Shown here piece after piece: positions 19,402-27,927 of a stretch of 58,642 bases of DNA (position 1 is its first letter; every line of letters starts with the position of its first letter). The stretch is from assembly GCA_035473255.1 (NCBI GenBank), contig DATIOK010000015.1:1-58642 (forward strand), given 5' to 3'. The notes below the pieces were generated by a model, which was not told the DNA's origin, did no database searches, and saw only the letters and a program-made list of their open reading frames with translations. The position numbers were made by a program, and so were the translations under genes. Source of the stretch: JAICYJ01 sp035473255 (GTDB lineage Bacteria; Actinomycetota; Thermoleophilia; Gaiellales; JAICJC01).

Positions 19402-20146
19402 CTCGGAGTACCTCCTCCGCCAGATCGCGGTAGGCCTTCGCAGCTTTTCCCTTGGAATCGTACTTGAGCACCGAGGTGCCCTTCACGGGCGCCTCCGCGT
19501 AGCGGATCGTTTTTCGGATCTTGGTCTCGAACACCAGGTCGCCAAAGTTCTCCTGCAGGATCTCGACCGCCTCGCGCGAGTGCAGCGTGCGGCCGTCGAA
19601 CATGGTCGGCAGGATTCCCGCGATGCGCACGTCCGGGTTCAGGTTCTCGCGGATCATGGTCAGCGTGTTCTCGAGCTGGATCAGCCCGCGCAGCGACAGG
19701 TACTCGCACTGCACCGGCACGATCACGCCGTCCGCGGCTGTGAGCGCGTTGATCGTGAGCAGGCCCAGCGAGGGCGGCGTGTCGATCAGCACATAGTCGT
19801 AGCGGCCGCGCACCGGCAGAAGCGCCTTCTGCAGCGCGCGCTCGCGGCCGATCATCGACGACAACGCCAGCTCGGCGCCGGCCAGGTCGATGCTGGACGC
19901 GGCCAGGTCGATCTCCCGCTCCAGGATCACATCTTCCAGGGGCGTCTTGTGCACGAGCACGTCGAACATGGTGCGGTCGAGCTCGTCGGGGTCGATGCCC
20001 TGGCTCATTGTCAGGTTCGACTGCGGATCGAGGTCCACGCAAAGCACCCGCTTGCCGCGCTCGACCAGGGCAACGCCGAGGTTGAGTGTGGTCGTGGTCT
20101 TCGCGACCCCGCCTTTCTGGTTTGCGAGCGCGATCACCTGCCCCAC
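19394..20146 (-). CDS. parA: ParA/Soj-type ATPase
   Basis: 250 residues from GTG 20146, which has a strong GGAGGA six bases upstream. An in-frame ATG further up lacks such a site. The deviant Walker A NQKGGVAKTTTTLNL is at the N-terminus, Walker B (LIDTPPSLGLLT) is present, and the C-terminal half is typical for chromosomal Soj. These ATPases move DNA or position division proteins by dimer cycling on the nucleoid. No parB follows. Instead ftsZ overlaps its 3' end, which suggests a role in placing the division ring, though this is inference. Confidence 0.93.
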   Translation of the reverse strand: MGQVIALANQKGGVAKTTTTLNLGVALVERGKRVLCVDLDPQSNLTMSQGIDPDELDRTMFDVLVHKTPLEDVILEREIDLAASSIDLAGAELALSSMIGRERALQKALLPVRGRYDYVLIDTPPSLGLLTINALTAADGVIVPVQCEYLSLRGLIQLENTLTMIRENLNPDVRIAGILPTMFDGRTLHSREAVEILQENFGDLVFETKIRKTIRYAEAPVKGTSVLKYDSKGKAAKAYRDLAEEVLRDG

Positions 20147-20284
20147 AGCGAGTCCTCCAACGATCGTGAGATCCGGCCGTGTACGTCCCTCGAGAGCCGC
20201 GGCCGCTGCACTGGTTCCGAACTGCATCGGAACGCTGTTTCGTGCCTGGGCAGTCTATTCCTGCCCGGTTCCCGGCTTGTCCGG

Positions 20285-21352
20285 CTACTGCCCGCGGGCG
20301 CGGGCCGTGGCGATGCGCTCGGCCGGCATGGGATGCGAGGCCGTCAACGCATGCCACAGCCAGGGCGGCTCCAGCTCCATCAGGTTCTGGTCGACCAGCC
20401 GCTCGAATGTGACCGCGTAGCGCTCGCCCTGTCCGGTGACGTCGACAGCGTAGGCGTCGGCCCGCCGCTCCAGCGCGCGCGAGTAGGCGGCACCCAGCGG
20501 CGACACCAGCGCTGAGCCGAGCGTCAGGCCGAGCGCCAGCGACGGCAGCGACGTGAGATGTCCGGGGCCGTCCGGTGACAGCTCGCGCACGGCCAGCCAT
20601 GCCCCCGCCATGCCGGCTGCCAGCGTCAGCGCCGTGATCCCGAGCAGCCGCCACACGTCTCCGTGGGCGTGGTGGCCGAGCTCGTGCGCCAGCACCAGCC
20701 TGGTGTCGCTGAGGCCCTCCTCGGCATCCTCACCCTCGGCGATGGTGTCGCCCACGTACACGCGCAGCGTCGGCCCCAGGCCGGCCACCATCGCATTCGC
20801 GGCCGAGGTCTTCTCGCCCATATGCAGCAGCCGCATCTCCTTGACCCGCACCCCGCTCCTGTGCACCGTCGCCCACAGTGCATCGGCCATCGGCCCGTCG
20901 GACAGCGGCTCGCTCTTCATGAACAGCGGCAGCAGCAGCACCGGGAACAGCACCGACAGCGCCACCGACACAACCATCGCGCCACCCCAGGCCGGCACCG
21001 GCCACCAGGTCGGCCACAGCCGGCCCACACCGAGCAGGCCGAGCGCGATCAGGCCGCCCAGCACCAGGCCGATCGCGCGCGCCTTGGCCTGGTCGGCCAG
21101 CCAGCCGCCGGTGGTCTGCCGGGACAGGCCGTTTCGGCGCGACAGCACCTCGCCGGCGTATCCGAACGGCAGGGAGATCAGCGGCAGCACGATGGCCAGC
21201 GCCACCACACAGCCCCAGCCGCCCAGCCGATCCGCCCAGTGCACAATCCCGACCAGCACCACGAAGCTGGCGGCGGAGTCGGCCCATGACAGCCGCCGCC
21301 GCGCCCGGTTGTAGACGGCAGCCTGGCGCTGCCTGAGCGGGTCGCCCGGCAT
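20285..21352 (-). CDS. M48 family membrane metallopeptidase (Ste24/HtpX-like)
   Basis: 355 residues. About four membrane spans precede a zinc protease domain with HELGHHAHGD (HExxH) and the third ligand in ALERRADAYAV. The N-terminal layout with GYAGEVLSRRNGLSRQT resembles CAAX prenyl protease 1 (Ste24) more than short HtpX. In bacteria such enzymes act in membrane protein quality control. ATG 21352 follows the ogt stop by two bases, so it is translated after ogt in the same unit. Confidence 0.9.
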   Translation of the reverse strand: MPGDPLRQRQAAVYNRARRRLSWADSAASFVVLVGIVHWADRLGGWGCVVALAIVLPLISLPFGYAGEVLSRRNGLSRQTTGGWLADQAKARAIGLVLGGLIALGLLGVGRLWPTWWPVPAWGGAMVVSVALSVLFPVLLLPLFMKSEPLSDGPMADALWATVHRSGVRVKEMRLLHMGEKTSAANAMVAGLGPTLRVYVGDTIAEGEDAEEGLSDTRLVLAHELGHHAHGDVWRLLGITALTLAAGMAGAWLAVRELSPDGPGHLTSLPSLALGLTLGSALVSPLGAAYSRALERRADAYAVDVTGQGERYAVTFERLVDQNLMELEPPWLWHALTASHPMPAERIATARARGQ

Positions 21353-21354
21353 GA

Positions 21355-21876
21355 TCAGCGGATGGCGGTGAGTGCCGCAGGGGCGAGCGCGAGCTGGCCG
21401 GGGCCGTGCCCGGCCTCGTGGTCGATCAGCCAGGCCTTGCGGGGCAGGCCGCCGCCGTACCCGGTGAGCTTGCCGTTGGAGCCGATCACGCGGTGACAGG
21501 GCACGATGATCGAGATCGGGTTGCTGCCGTTGGCAGTTCCCACCGCACGAGCCGACCCTGGCCTGCCCACGCGCCGCGCGAGCTCGCCGTAGCTGATCGT
21601 CTCGCCGTAGGGGATGTCGCACAGCGCCGCCCACACCCGCTGCTGGAACGGTGTCCCGCGTGGGCCCAGCGGCAGGTCGAACTCGGTCAGGGTGCCCGCG
21701 AAGTAGCGGCCGAGCTGCCGCTCGGTCTCGTCCAGCACCGCCTCGCCGGCGGCGTCCCCACCGCCCGGCCGGTGCTGCGGGAAGCGCGAGGTGTAGAGCA
21801 ACGTCAGCGCGCCGTCGCCGGCGCCGATCAGCAGCGGTCCGATCGGGGACTCGACTATCCGATGGGTATCGGGCAC
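21355..21876 (-). CDS. ogt: Methylated-DNA--protein-cysteine methyltransferase
   Basis: 173 residues. The active-site motif IIVPCHRVIGSNGKLTGYGGG includes the acceptor Cys, and TPFQQRVWAAL with YGELARRVG forms the DNA-binding helix-turn-helix. It repairs O6-alkylguanine by a one-time transfer to Cys. The GTG start has TACAGT exactly six bases upstream and no Shine-Dalgarno, so the mRNA is probably leaderless. The promoter lies in the 28-base gap after the upstream ACAD gene. Confidence 0.95.
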   Translation of the reverse strand: MPDTHRIVESPIGPLLIGAGDGALTLLYTSRFPQHRPGGGDAAGEAVLDETERQLGRYFAGTLTEFDLPLGPRGTPFQQRVWAALCDIPYGETISYGELARRVGRPGSARAVGTANGSNPISIIVPCHRVIGSNGKLTGYGGGLPRKAWLIDHEAGHGPGQLALAPAALTAIR

Positions 21877-21882
21877 ACGCTC

Positions 21883-21888
21883 ACTGTA
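21883..21888 (-). promoter_or_regulatory. Leaderless -10 box of ogt
   Basis: TACAGT on the minus strand, six bases before GTG 21876. Confidence 0.6.
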
Positions 21889-21904
21889 GCCACGCGCTCC
21901 GCTG

Positions 21905-23050
21905 TCAGGTCAGCCCGCGCAGCAGCTCCCGGGCGATCACCATCCGCTGGATCTGGTTGGCGCCCTCGTAGATCTGGGTGATCTTGGCGTCGCGCATCAT
22001 CCGCTCGACCGGGTACTCCTCGATGTAGCCGTACCCGCCCAGGATCTGCACCGCGTCGGTCGTCACCGCCATCGCCGTGTCCGAGCACATCAGCTTGGCC
22101 ATCGCCGATGCCCGGGTCAGCTCCGGCCCGTCGATGCCCTCGTCCAGCATCACGCCGACGTCGTACAGCAGCCCGCGGCTGGCCTCGACCTTGACCGCCA
22201 TGTCGGCCAGCATGAACTGGATGCCCTGGTGCTCCGACAGCGGCTTGCCGAACGTCTCCCGCTCGGTCGCGTAGCGCAGCGCGTAGTCGAGCGCGGCCTG
22301 GGCGATGCCGAGCGCCTGGGCGCCGATCCCCGGCCGTGAGCGATCGAGCACCCGCATGGCTGTGCGGAAGCCGCTGCCCTCCTCGCCGATCAGCGCCGCG
22401 GCGTCCACCCGGCAGCCGTCGAACACCAGCTCGCCGGTGGTAGACCCCTTGATGCCCATTTTCGGCTCGATCCGCGACACCGAGAACCCCGGCGCGGCGC
22501 GCTCGACCACGAAGGCCGAGATGGCGTCGCCCGTGCGCGCGAACACCACGTAGGTATCCGCCACGCCGGCGTTGGTGATGAACCGCTTGCTGCCATCGAT
22601 CACCCACCCGTCGCCGTCGCGCCGCGCCGTCGTCAGCATCGCCCGCGCGTCCGAGCCCGACCCGGCCTCGGTCAGCGCGTAGGCCCCGATCCACTCGCCG
22701 CTGGCCCACCGCGGCAGGTAGCGCTGCTTCTGCTCAGCCGACCCCGACAGCTCGACCGCGATCGCGCCCAGCGACTGCACCGCGAGCACCAGACCGACCG
22801 TGGCGTCGGCCCAGCTCAGCTCCTCAACCGCCCGCAGGAAGGTCAGCGTCCCCGTGCCGGTGCCGCCGTACTCCGGGGCAAACCCGAGCGCGAACACGTC
22901 GTTTTGGCGCAGCAGCTGCACCGCATCCCACGGGAACTCGGCCCGCTTGTCGACCTCGGCGGCGTGCGGCGCGATGTGGTCGCGGGCCAGCGTGCGCACC
23001 GCCTCGATCAGCGCCTGCTGCTCCTCGCTCTGGGGATGTCGCACGCTCAT
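21905..23050 (-). CDS. Acyl-CoA dehydrogenase
   Basis: 381 residues. ALTEAGSGSDA, DGSKRFITNAGVAD and the end ILGGYGYIEEYPVERMMRDAK are standard, and the catalytic Glu is in YEGANQIQRM. This spacing is typical of short-chain (butyryl) dehydrogenases. FAD-dependent oxidation of an acyl-CoA with ETF as acceptor is expected. The ATG overlaps the stop of the M24 peptidase gene by four bases, so the two form one operon. It is a paralogue of the gene at 9332 but not especially close in sequence. Confidence 0.93.
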   Translation of the reverse strand: MSVRHPQSEEQQALIEAVRTLARDHIAPHAAEVDKRAEFPWDAVQLLRQNDVFALGFAPEYGGTGTGTLTFLRAVEELSWADATVGLVLAVQSLGAIAVELSGSAEQKQRYLPRWASGEWIGAYALTEAGSGSDARAMLTTARRDGDGWVIDGSKRFITNAGVADTYVVFARTGDAISAFVVERAAPGFSVSRIEPKMGIKGSTTGELVFDGCRVDAAALIGEEGSGFRTAMRVLDRSRPGIGAQALGIAQAALDYALRYATERETFGKPLSEHQGIQFMLADMAVKVEASRGLLYDVGVMLDEGIDGPELTRASAMAKLMCSDTAMAVTTDAVQILGGYGYIEEYPVERMMRDAKITQIYEGANQIQRMVIARELLRGLT

Positions 23051-24228
23051 GATGAGATCAGCTCCTCGGACGCCGTGGTGATCGTCTCGAACCCATCGGC
23101 CGTGACGGCGTACATGTTCTCGATTCCGACGGCCCCCCGACCCGGGAACACGAACTTGGGCTCGACCGCGATCACGTTGCCCTCGACCATGGGCTCGTCG
23201 AACCCGGGCGCCAGCACCGGCAGCTCGTCGATCTCCATGCCCACGCCGTGGCCGAGGAAACGGATCCTGCCGGCCCCGTGCCCCATGAAGTGCTCGCCCA
23301 GGCCGGCCCGCTCGGCCAGCTGCTGGGCCAGCTCGAACAGCGCGCCGGGCGCCGTACCCGGCCGGATCTCGGGCTCAACCGCGCGCAGGATCTCGACCGC
23401 CCGGTCGTACGCGGCGCGCAGGTCGGCGGCAAGCGGCCCGAGCGCGAACGTGCGCGTCTGGTCTGCCAGGTAGCCCTGGTGGCCGCCGACCAGGTCGACG
23501 ATCACCGGGTCGCCGGCGGCCAGCAGGTGGTCGTCGGGGCCTTTTCCCAGCACCGGGTTCGGCCCCGGCCCGCACAGCGGCGAATCGGAGTAGCCGGGCA
23601 CCGCGCCGCTCGGCCCGCACAGCACCTGCCCGTAGTGCATCTCCTGGTTGAAGCCGCGGAAGCGCAGCTGCCCCTGGTGGCCGGCGCCCCGCAGCACCCG
23701 CTCCACGTCGGCCTGCACGGTAGCCTCGGAGACGCCGGCACGCAGGAGCGACGGCACCCGCTCCGCGGCCACCCGCACCTGCTCGGCCGCAGCCCGCATC
23801 TGCTCGAGCTCCCAGCCGGTCTTGACCGCCCGCACCACACGCAGCGCCTGCGAGCAGTCGCCCAGCCGGTATCCCGGCAGTCGCTTCTGATAGCCGAGGT
23901 ACCGCGCCGCCGGCAGCACGTCCAGCTCGAGCCCGACCAGGGCACCGTTGTCCACGCCGCAGCCGGCCAGCGCAGCCGGCAGCCCCGACAGCGAGCCCAG
24001 CGGCTCGATCAGCTCCAGCGGCGACTCCTCCCGGGCCCGCTCCAGCGTACGCCGCACCAGCAGCCGCGGACGGCCCGATGTCGGCACGACCAGGTGCGCC
24101 TGCTGGTTGGTGCCGGTCAGGTAGGCGAGGTCTGTGCTCTCGACGATCACGGCGGCATCCAGCCCGCCCGCCGCGAGGGCCGTCTGGAACCGCGCGAGCC
24201 GCCCTTCGATCTCCTCAGCCGCTATCAC
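23047..24228 (-). CDS. M24 family metallopeptidase (Xaa-Pro aminopeptidase-like)
   Basis: 393 residues from GTG 24228. An N-terminal creatinase-like domain (about 1-135) is followed by the pita-bread domain. All five metal ligands are visible: Asp in VIVDLVGG, Asp in ADQTRTF, His in FLGHGVGMEID, Glu in AVEPKF and Glu in GIEN. It should cleave N-terminal residues next to proline, but dipeptidase activity cannot be excluded. The start is supported by TAGTCT seven bases upstream on the minus strand. The much longer open frame is an artefact that crosses the divergent amidohydrolase gene. Confidence 0.9.
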   Translation of the reverse strand: MIAAEEIEGRLARFQTALAAGGLDAAVIVESTDLAYLTGTNQQAHLVVPTSGRPRLLVRRTLERAREESPLELIEPLGSLSGLPAALAGCGVDNGALVGLELDVLPAARYLGYQKRLPGYRLGDCSQALRVVRAVKTGWELEQMRAAAEQVRVAAERVPSLLRAGVSEATVQADVERVLRGAGHQGQLRFRGFNQEMHYGQVLCGPSGAVPGYSDSPLCGPGPNPVLGKGPDDHLLAAGDPVIVDLVGGHQGYLADQTRTFALGPLAADLRAAYDRAVEILRAVEPEIRPGTAPGALFELAQQLAERAGLGEHFMGHGAGRIRFLGHGVGMEIDELPVLAPGFDEPMVEGNVIAVEPKFVFPGRGAVGIENMYAVTADGFETITTASEELISS

Positions 24229-24234
24229 GCGGCG

Positions 24235-24241
24235 TAGACTA
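24235..24241. promoter_or_regulatory. Symmetric bidirectional -10 box (TAGACTA)
   Basis: The nonamer GTAGACTAC is almost its own reverse complement (only the central base differs). On plus, TAGACT is nine bases before TTG 24250. On minus, TAGTCT is seven bases before GTG 24228. The whole intergenic space is 21 bases, so both genes must start from this one site. Confidence 0.65.
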
Positions 24242-24249
24242 CCGGCCGC

Positions 24250-25728
24250 TTGATCCTCCACAACGGCCCGATCTACACGATGGATCCGCGCCTGCCCCAG
24301 GTGCGGGCGCTGGCGGTGGCCGGCGCGCTGATCGCCGGTGGCGTGGACGTGCGCGAGGGCGATTCCGACACGGTCGGCCACGAGCGGATCGACCTGGACG
24401 GGCGCTGCGTGCTGCCCGGGTTCACCGACGCCCACGTCCATTTCCTGGACTGGGCGCTCGAGCGCACATGGCTCGACCTGCACGGCTGCCGCAGCCTGGC
24501 CGAGGCCTGCGCCGCGGTCGGCGCGGCCGCAGACGGCGACGGCTGGCTGCGGGGCAAGGGCTGGCTGGAGGCGACCTGGCCGGACGGCCCGCCCCGCCGC
24601 GAGGCGCTGGACGAGGTCACCGGCGAGCGGCCGGCCGCGCTGTGGGCCCACGACCACCACACGCTGTGGGTGAACAGCGCTGCGCTGCGCGCCGCCGGCG
24701 CCGAGCACCCGACCGGCGTGCTCCAGGAGTGGGACGCCTGGCGCTTCCCCGTGCCGCCGGCCACGTCGCTGGAACGCTCGCAGGCGCTGCGCGAAGGCAT
24801 GGCCGTGGCCAACGCCCGCGGCGTGATCGGGGTGCACGACTTCCAGGCCCAGGGCGGTCGCGGGCTGTGGCAGCGCTACGACGCCGACCGGCGGCTGACG
24901 CTGCGGGTGGCGATGAGCATCCCGCTGCCGGCGCTGGAGGCGGCGAAGGCGCTGGAGCTGCGCACCGGCTTTGGCAGCGCCCTTTTGCGGATGGGACCGG
25001 TGAAGGCGTTCATGGACGGCACGCTGGGGTCGCGCACGGCATGGATGCTGGACGGATCGGGCGAGCAGCTGCTGTCGGAGGACGACCTGGCGGACGGCAT
25101 CGCGGAGGCCACCGCCTGCGGCCTGGCGGTGGCCGTACACGCGATCGGCGACGGCGCAAACCGGGCGGCGCTGAACGCGTTTCACCGCACCCGGGAGCTG
25201 TGGCAGCAGGCGCTGCTGCGGCCGCGCATCGAGCACGCGCAGTGCCTCGACGACGCCGACCTGCCCCGCTTCGCCGAGCTGGGCGTGATCGCGTCGGTGC
25301 AGCCGGTGCACGCGACCAGCGACCGCGACCTGGCAGACGAGATCTGGGGCGAGCGCGCCGTGCAGGGCTACCGCACCCGCGACCTGCTCGACTCGGGCGC
25401 CCACGTCGTGTTCGGCGCCGACCCCCCGATCGAGGAGCTCGATCCGATGGCCGCGATCCAGGCCGCCGTGCACCGCTCGCTGGACGAACGCGAGCCGTGG
25501 CACCCGGAGCAGCGGATCCCGGTGGCCGACGCGATCTCGTGCCACACCGCGGCCGCGGCCTACGCCGTCGGCGAGGAGCGGCGGCGCGGCTGCCTGCTGC
25601 CCGGCCTGGAGGCAGACCTGGTCGTGCTCGACACCGACATCATCGCCCACCCGGAGCGGATCGCCGGCGCCCGGGTGGTCGCGACCATGCTGGCCGGCCG
25701 CTGGGTGCACGGGCGGCCGCCCTGGTGA
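24250..25728 (+). CDS. Amidohydrolase family 3 protein (YtcJ-like)
   Basis: 492 residues starting at TTG. Metal ligands are seen in FTDAHVHFLDW and HAIGDGANRAALNAF, with GPVKAFMDGTLGSRTAWM in between and FGADPPIEELDPMAAIQAAVHR near the C-terminus. These are features of the N-substituted formamide deformylase/YtcJ group, metal-dependent hydrolases with mostly unknown physiological substrates. No signal peptide, so cytoplasmic. It is transcribed from the box shared with the M24 peptidase gene, so both may serve nitrogen recovery from peptides or amides. Confidence 0.88.
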   Translation: MILHNGPIYTMDPRLPQVRALAVAGALIAGGVDVREGDSDTVGHERIDLDGRCVLPGFTDAHVHFLDWALERTWLDLHGCRSLAEACAAVGAAADGDGWLRGKGWLEATWPDGPPRREALDEVTGERPAALWAHDHHTLWVNSAALRAAGAEHPTGVLQEWDAWRFPVPPATSLERSQALREGMAVANARGVIGVHDFQAQGGRGLWQRYDADRRLTLRVAMSIPLPALEAAKALELRTGFGSALLRMGPVKAFMDGTLGSRTAWMLDGSGEQLLSEDDLADGIAEATACGLAVAVHAIGDGANRAALNAFHRTRELWQQALLRPRIEHAQCLDDADLPRFAELGVIASVQPVHATSDRDLADEIWGERAVQGYRTRDLLDSGAHVVFGADPPIEELDPMAAIQAAVHRSLDEREPWHPEQRIPVADAISCHTAAAAYAVGEERRRGCLLPGLEADLVVLDTDIIAHPERIAGARVVATMLAGRWVHGRPPW

Positions 25729-25786
25729 CCCCGGTCATTGCACAAGATCTTCACCGTCAGCTAACCGTCGCCTGACAACAGGGGCG

Positions 25787-25792
25787 TAGCGT
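25787..25792 (+). promoter_or_regulatory. Leaderless -10 box of the NlpC/P60 gene
   Basis: TAGCGT lies seven bases before GTG 25800. Upstream are two ACCGTC hexamers (in CACCGTCAGCTAACCGTCGC) eleven bases apart that could bind a regulator. Confidence 0.5.
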
Positions 25793-25799
25793 TGTCGCC

Positions 25800-26870
25800 G
25801 TGCAGTCCGTGAGGGATCTGGGGTCACCGGAGCTGTGGGAGGCCTCGCGCGCGCGCTCGACCCGGCGCCGCGAGTCGTACCGCCGCCGCCGCCAGGTGCG
25901 CCGAATGAGCGTGCCCCTGGTGATGGCTGCGACCGCAGCCGGCATGGGAGCACCCGCATACGCGGCAGGCAAGGAGCATCAGGCGTCGGCGAAAGCCGGG
26001 GCGCGCAGGGTGCTTCCCCGCATCCTGCGGGTGGGAGACACGGGGCCGGACGTGGTCAAGCTCCAGCGCCAGCTCGGAGTCACGGCTGACGGGATATTCG
26101 GCCACCACACGCTGCATGCCGTGAAGCTGTTCCAGGGCTCCCACGGGTTGCTGGTCGACGGCCAGGTCGGCCCCCACACGCGGGCCGCTCTGGCCGCGGC
26201 CGGCCGCGGAACCACGGTTGGAACTGAGATCGTCATCCGCCTGCACGACCGGGGGCCGGCGGTGGCCGTGCTGCAGCGCGCGCTCGGCGTCACCGCCGAC
26301 GGCGACTTCGGGCCGATAACGCTGCACGCGGTCAAGGCCTTCCAGGCCCGCCACGGCCTGCTGGTGGACGGGCAGGTGGGACCGCACACGCGGGCCGCCC
26401 TGCACCTCGCCGCCAGCACCGACTTCACCTACGTACCGCCTTCGGGGGGCGGCACGCACAGCCGGCACCATCATCACCACCACCGCCATCATCACCGGGC
26501 CCATCACTCCCCGAGCAGCCTCGGCGCCCGGGCCGTGGCGCTTGCCAGGCGCGAGCTGGGCGTGCGCTACGTGTACGGCGGCGAGAGCCCGTCTGGCTTT
26601 GACTGCTCGGGGCTGATGCAGTACGTCTACGCGCGGCTGGGCGTTCAGATCCCACGCGTGGCCGCCGACCAGTATCGCGCCGGCCCCCACGTCTCGCGGG
26701 CCGACCTGCGCCCCGGCGACCTGGTCTTTTTCGACCACCTCGGCCACGTCGGCATGTACGTCGGCGGCGGGCGCTTCATCCATGCGCCCCACACGGGCAC
26801 CGTCGTCGAGATCTCGTCGCTCTCGGGCTGGTACTCCGAGATGTACGTCGGCGCCACCCGCGTCAGCTGA
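25800..26870 (+). CDS. NlpC/P60 cell-wall hydrolase with two peptidoglycan-binding domains and a His-rich linker
   Basis: 356 residues. A very basic N-terminus leads to a signal-like hydrophobic stretch (about 36-56). Two PG_binding_1 repeats follow at about 75-135 and 145-205, both containing GLLVDGQVGPHTRAAL. Residues 220-236 are a linker of mostly His and Arg. The C-terminal NlpC/P60 domain has Cys 269 in FDCSGLMQYVY and His 316 in GHVGMYVG. It should cut stem peptides in peptidoglycan. The GTG start is set by the -10 box seven bases upstream. The stop overlaps the convergent gene within TCAGCTGA. Confidence 0.9.
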   Translation: MQSVRDLGSPELWEASRARSTRRRESYRRRRQVRRMSVPLVMAATAAGMGAPAYAAGKEHQASAKAGARRVLPRILRVGDTGPDVVKLQRQLGVTADGIFGHHTLHAVKLFQGSHGLLVDGQVGPHTRAALAAAGRGTTVGTEIVIRLHDRGPAVAVLQRALGVTADGDFGPITLHAVKAFQARHGLLVDGQVGPHTRAALHLAASTDFTYVPPSGGGTHSRHHHHHHRHHHRAHHSPSSLGARAVALARRELGVRYVYGGESPSGFDCSGLMQYVYARLGVQIPRVAADQYRAGPHVSRADLRPGDLVFFDHLGHVGMYVGGGRFIHAPHTGTVVEISSLSGWYSEMYVGATRVS

Positions 26871-27822
26871 TCTGGCGCATCAGCTGAGCCGCGATCTTGC
26901 CGTAGATCGAGCCGGGAGACTCCGAGACGACCTGTCGCCACTGGGCAACGGCATCGGTGTCCTGCTTGCGCCAGTAGAGCAGCAGCCCCAGGTGGAACAG
27001 CACCTCCGTGGGATCGCTGGCCTGGGCGGTGAGCGGCCCCAGCACGGCAAACGATGCGGTGGGGTCGGACTTGTCGTAGCCGATCACCGCCACGGCCACG
27101 CGCGGGGAGACGGCGGTGGGGTCGACCGCGCGAGCCTGCTTGGCCGCGGCCAGCGCCGCCCGCCGGTTGCCGACGACCTCCTCGCCGTAGGCCAGGCCCA
27201 GCCAGGACGGCCCGTCGTCGGGGTGCTGCCGTACCCGCGCCCGCAGCTGCTGGATGGTGCCGCCGGGGGTGCCGTCGGGCGGGATATAGATCGGCAGCCC
27301 CGGCCGCTGGTCGGTGTGCAGCGTGTTGTCGGCAACGGTGCCGTAGTAGCCGTAGAGGTCGTCCGTTCGCACTCGCTGCAGCGTCCGCTCGGCGGCGGTG
27401 CAGTCACCCGCCCACAGCTGCACCAGGCCCTCGTGCAGCCGCACCACCGGCTGCGACTGGTCGAGCGCCTGCAGTGCGCGCAGCGTGGCCGCGGCGCCGG
27501 CGCTGCCATAGGCGTTCACCAGCCGCCCCACCGAGATGCGCACATCGCCGGCCGGCAGGCGCCGCTCGGCCGCCCGCAGCACCGCGTCGTTGTTCTGCTG
27601 GTCCCGGGCCGGCAGGACCGCGCCCGGCAGGTCGAGCGCCAGCGGCGGGCGGCCGGACAGCGCCCGGCAGGCGGCTGCCGCTGCGGCGGGCTGCGAGCCG
27701 TCGTCGCGCGCGCTCACGGCCACCGCGGCGGCGGCTGCGACGCCGATCACGGCCGCCACCGTGAGCAGCACGACCAGCCGCCGGCGGCGGCCGGGAATAT
27801 GTTCGCGGGGTGGCTCGTTCAC
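26863..27822 (-). CDS. Membrane-anchored TPR-like protein of unknown function
   Basis: 319 residues. A short cytoplasmic arm with GRRRR is followed by one membrane span (about 15-38), then an outward-facing domain that ends in a TPR-like repeat region (SWLGLAYGEEVVGNRRAALAAAKQA and FHLGLLLYWRKQDTDAVAQWRQVV). It could be a scaffold or assembly factor for envelope complexes, but the sequence gives no enzymatic motif. GTG at 27822 is the most likely start. No Shine-Dalgarno is evident. It is divergent from the cysteine operon and convergent with the NlpC/P60 gene. Confidence 0.8.
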   Translation of the reverse strand: MNEPPREHIPGRRRRLVVLLTVAAVIGVAAAAAVAVSARDDGSQPAAAAAACRALSGRPPLALDLPGAVLPARDQQNNDAVLRAAERRLPAGDVRISVGRLVNAYGSAGAAATLRALQALDQSQPVVRLHEGLVQLWAGDCTAAERTLQRVRTDDLYGYYGTVADNTLHTDQRPGLPIYIPPDGTPGGTIQQLRARVRQHPDDGPSWLGLAYGEEVVGNRRAALAAAKQARAVDPTAVSPRVAVAVIGYDKSDPTASFAVLGPLTAQASDPTEVLFHLGLLLYWRKQDTDAVAQWRQVVSESPGSIYGKIAAQLMRQIS

Positions 27823-27858
27823 AGTGGTAAGGGCATGGAGTTTGGATCCATACCCCGC

Positions 27859-27864
27859 TACAAT
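27859..27864 (+). promoter_or_regulatory. Promoter of the rhodanese-ThiF/cysO/cysM/mec operon
   Basis: TACAAT is the best -10 match between the divergent genes, with TGGAGT 17 bases upstream as a weak -35. It would give a leader of about 57 bases before ATG 27928, which does have AAAGGG six bases upstream, unlike the leaderless genes. Confidence 0.45.
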
Positions 27865-27927
27865 TCAGAGGGACATTCCGGCCCCAGGCGCGCTTCTGCG
27901 TGTGGGGTTTCAGTGAAAGGGTAGGTG

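Noticed and set aside
23047..25710. 887-residue single frame for the M24 peptidase
   Set aside because: The first 494 residues are antisense to the amidohydrolase; the peptidase starts at 24228 behind its own -10 box.
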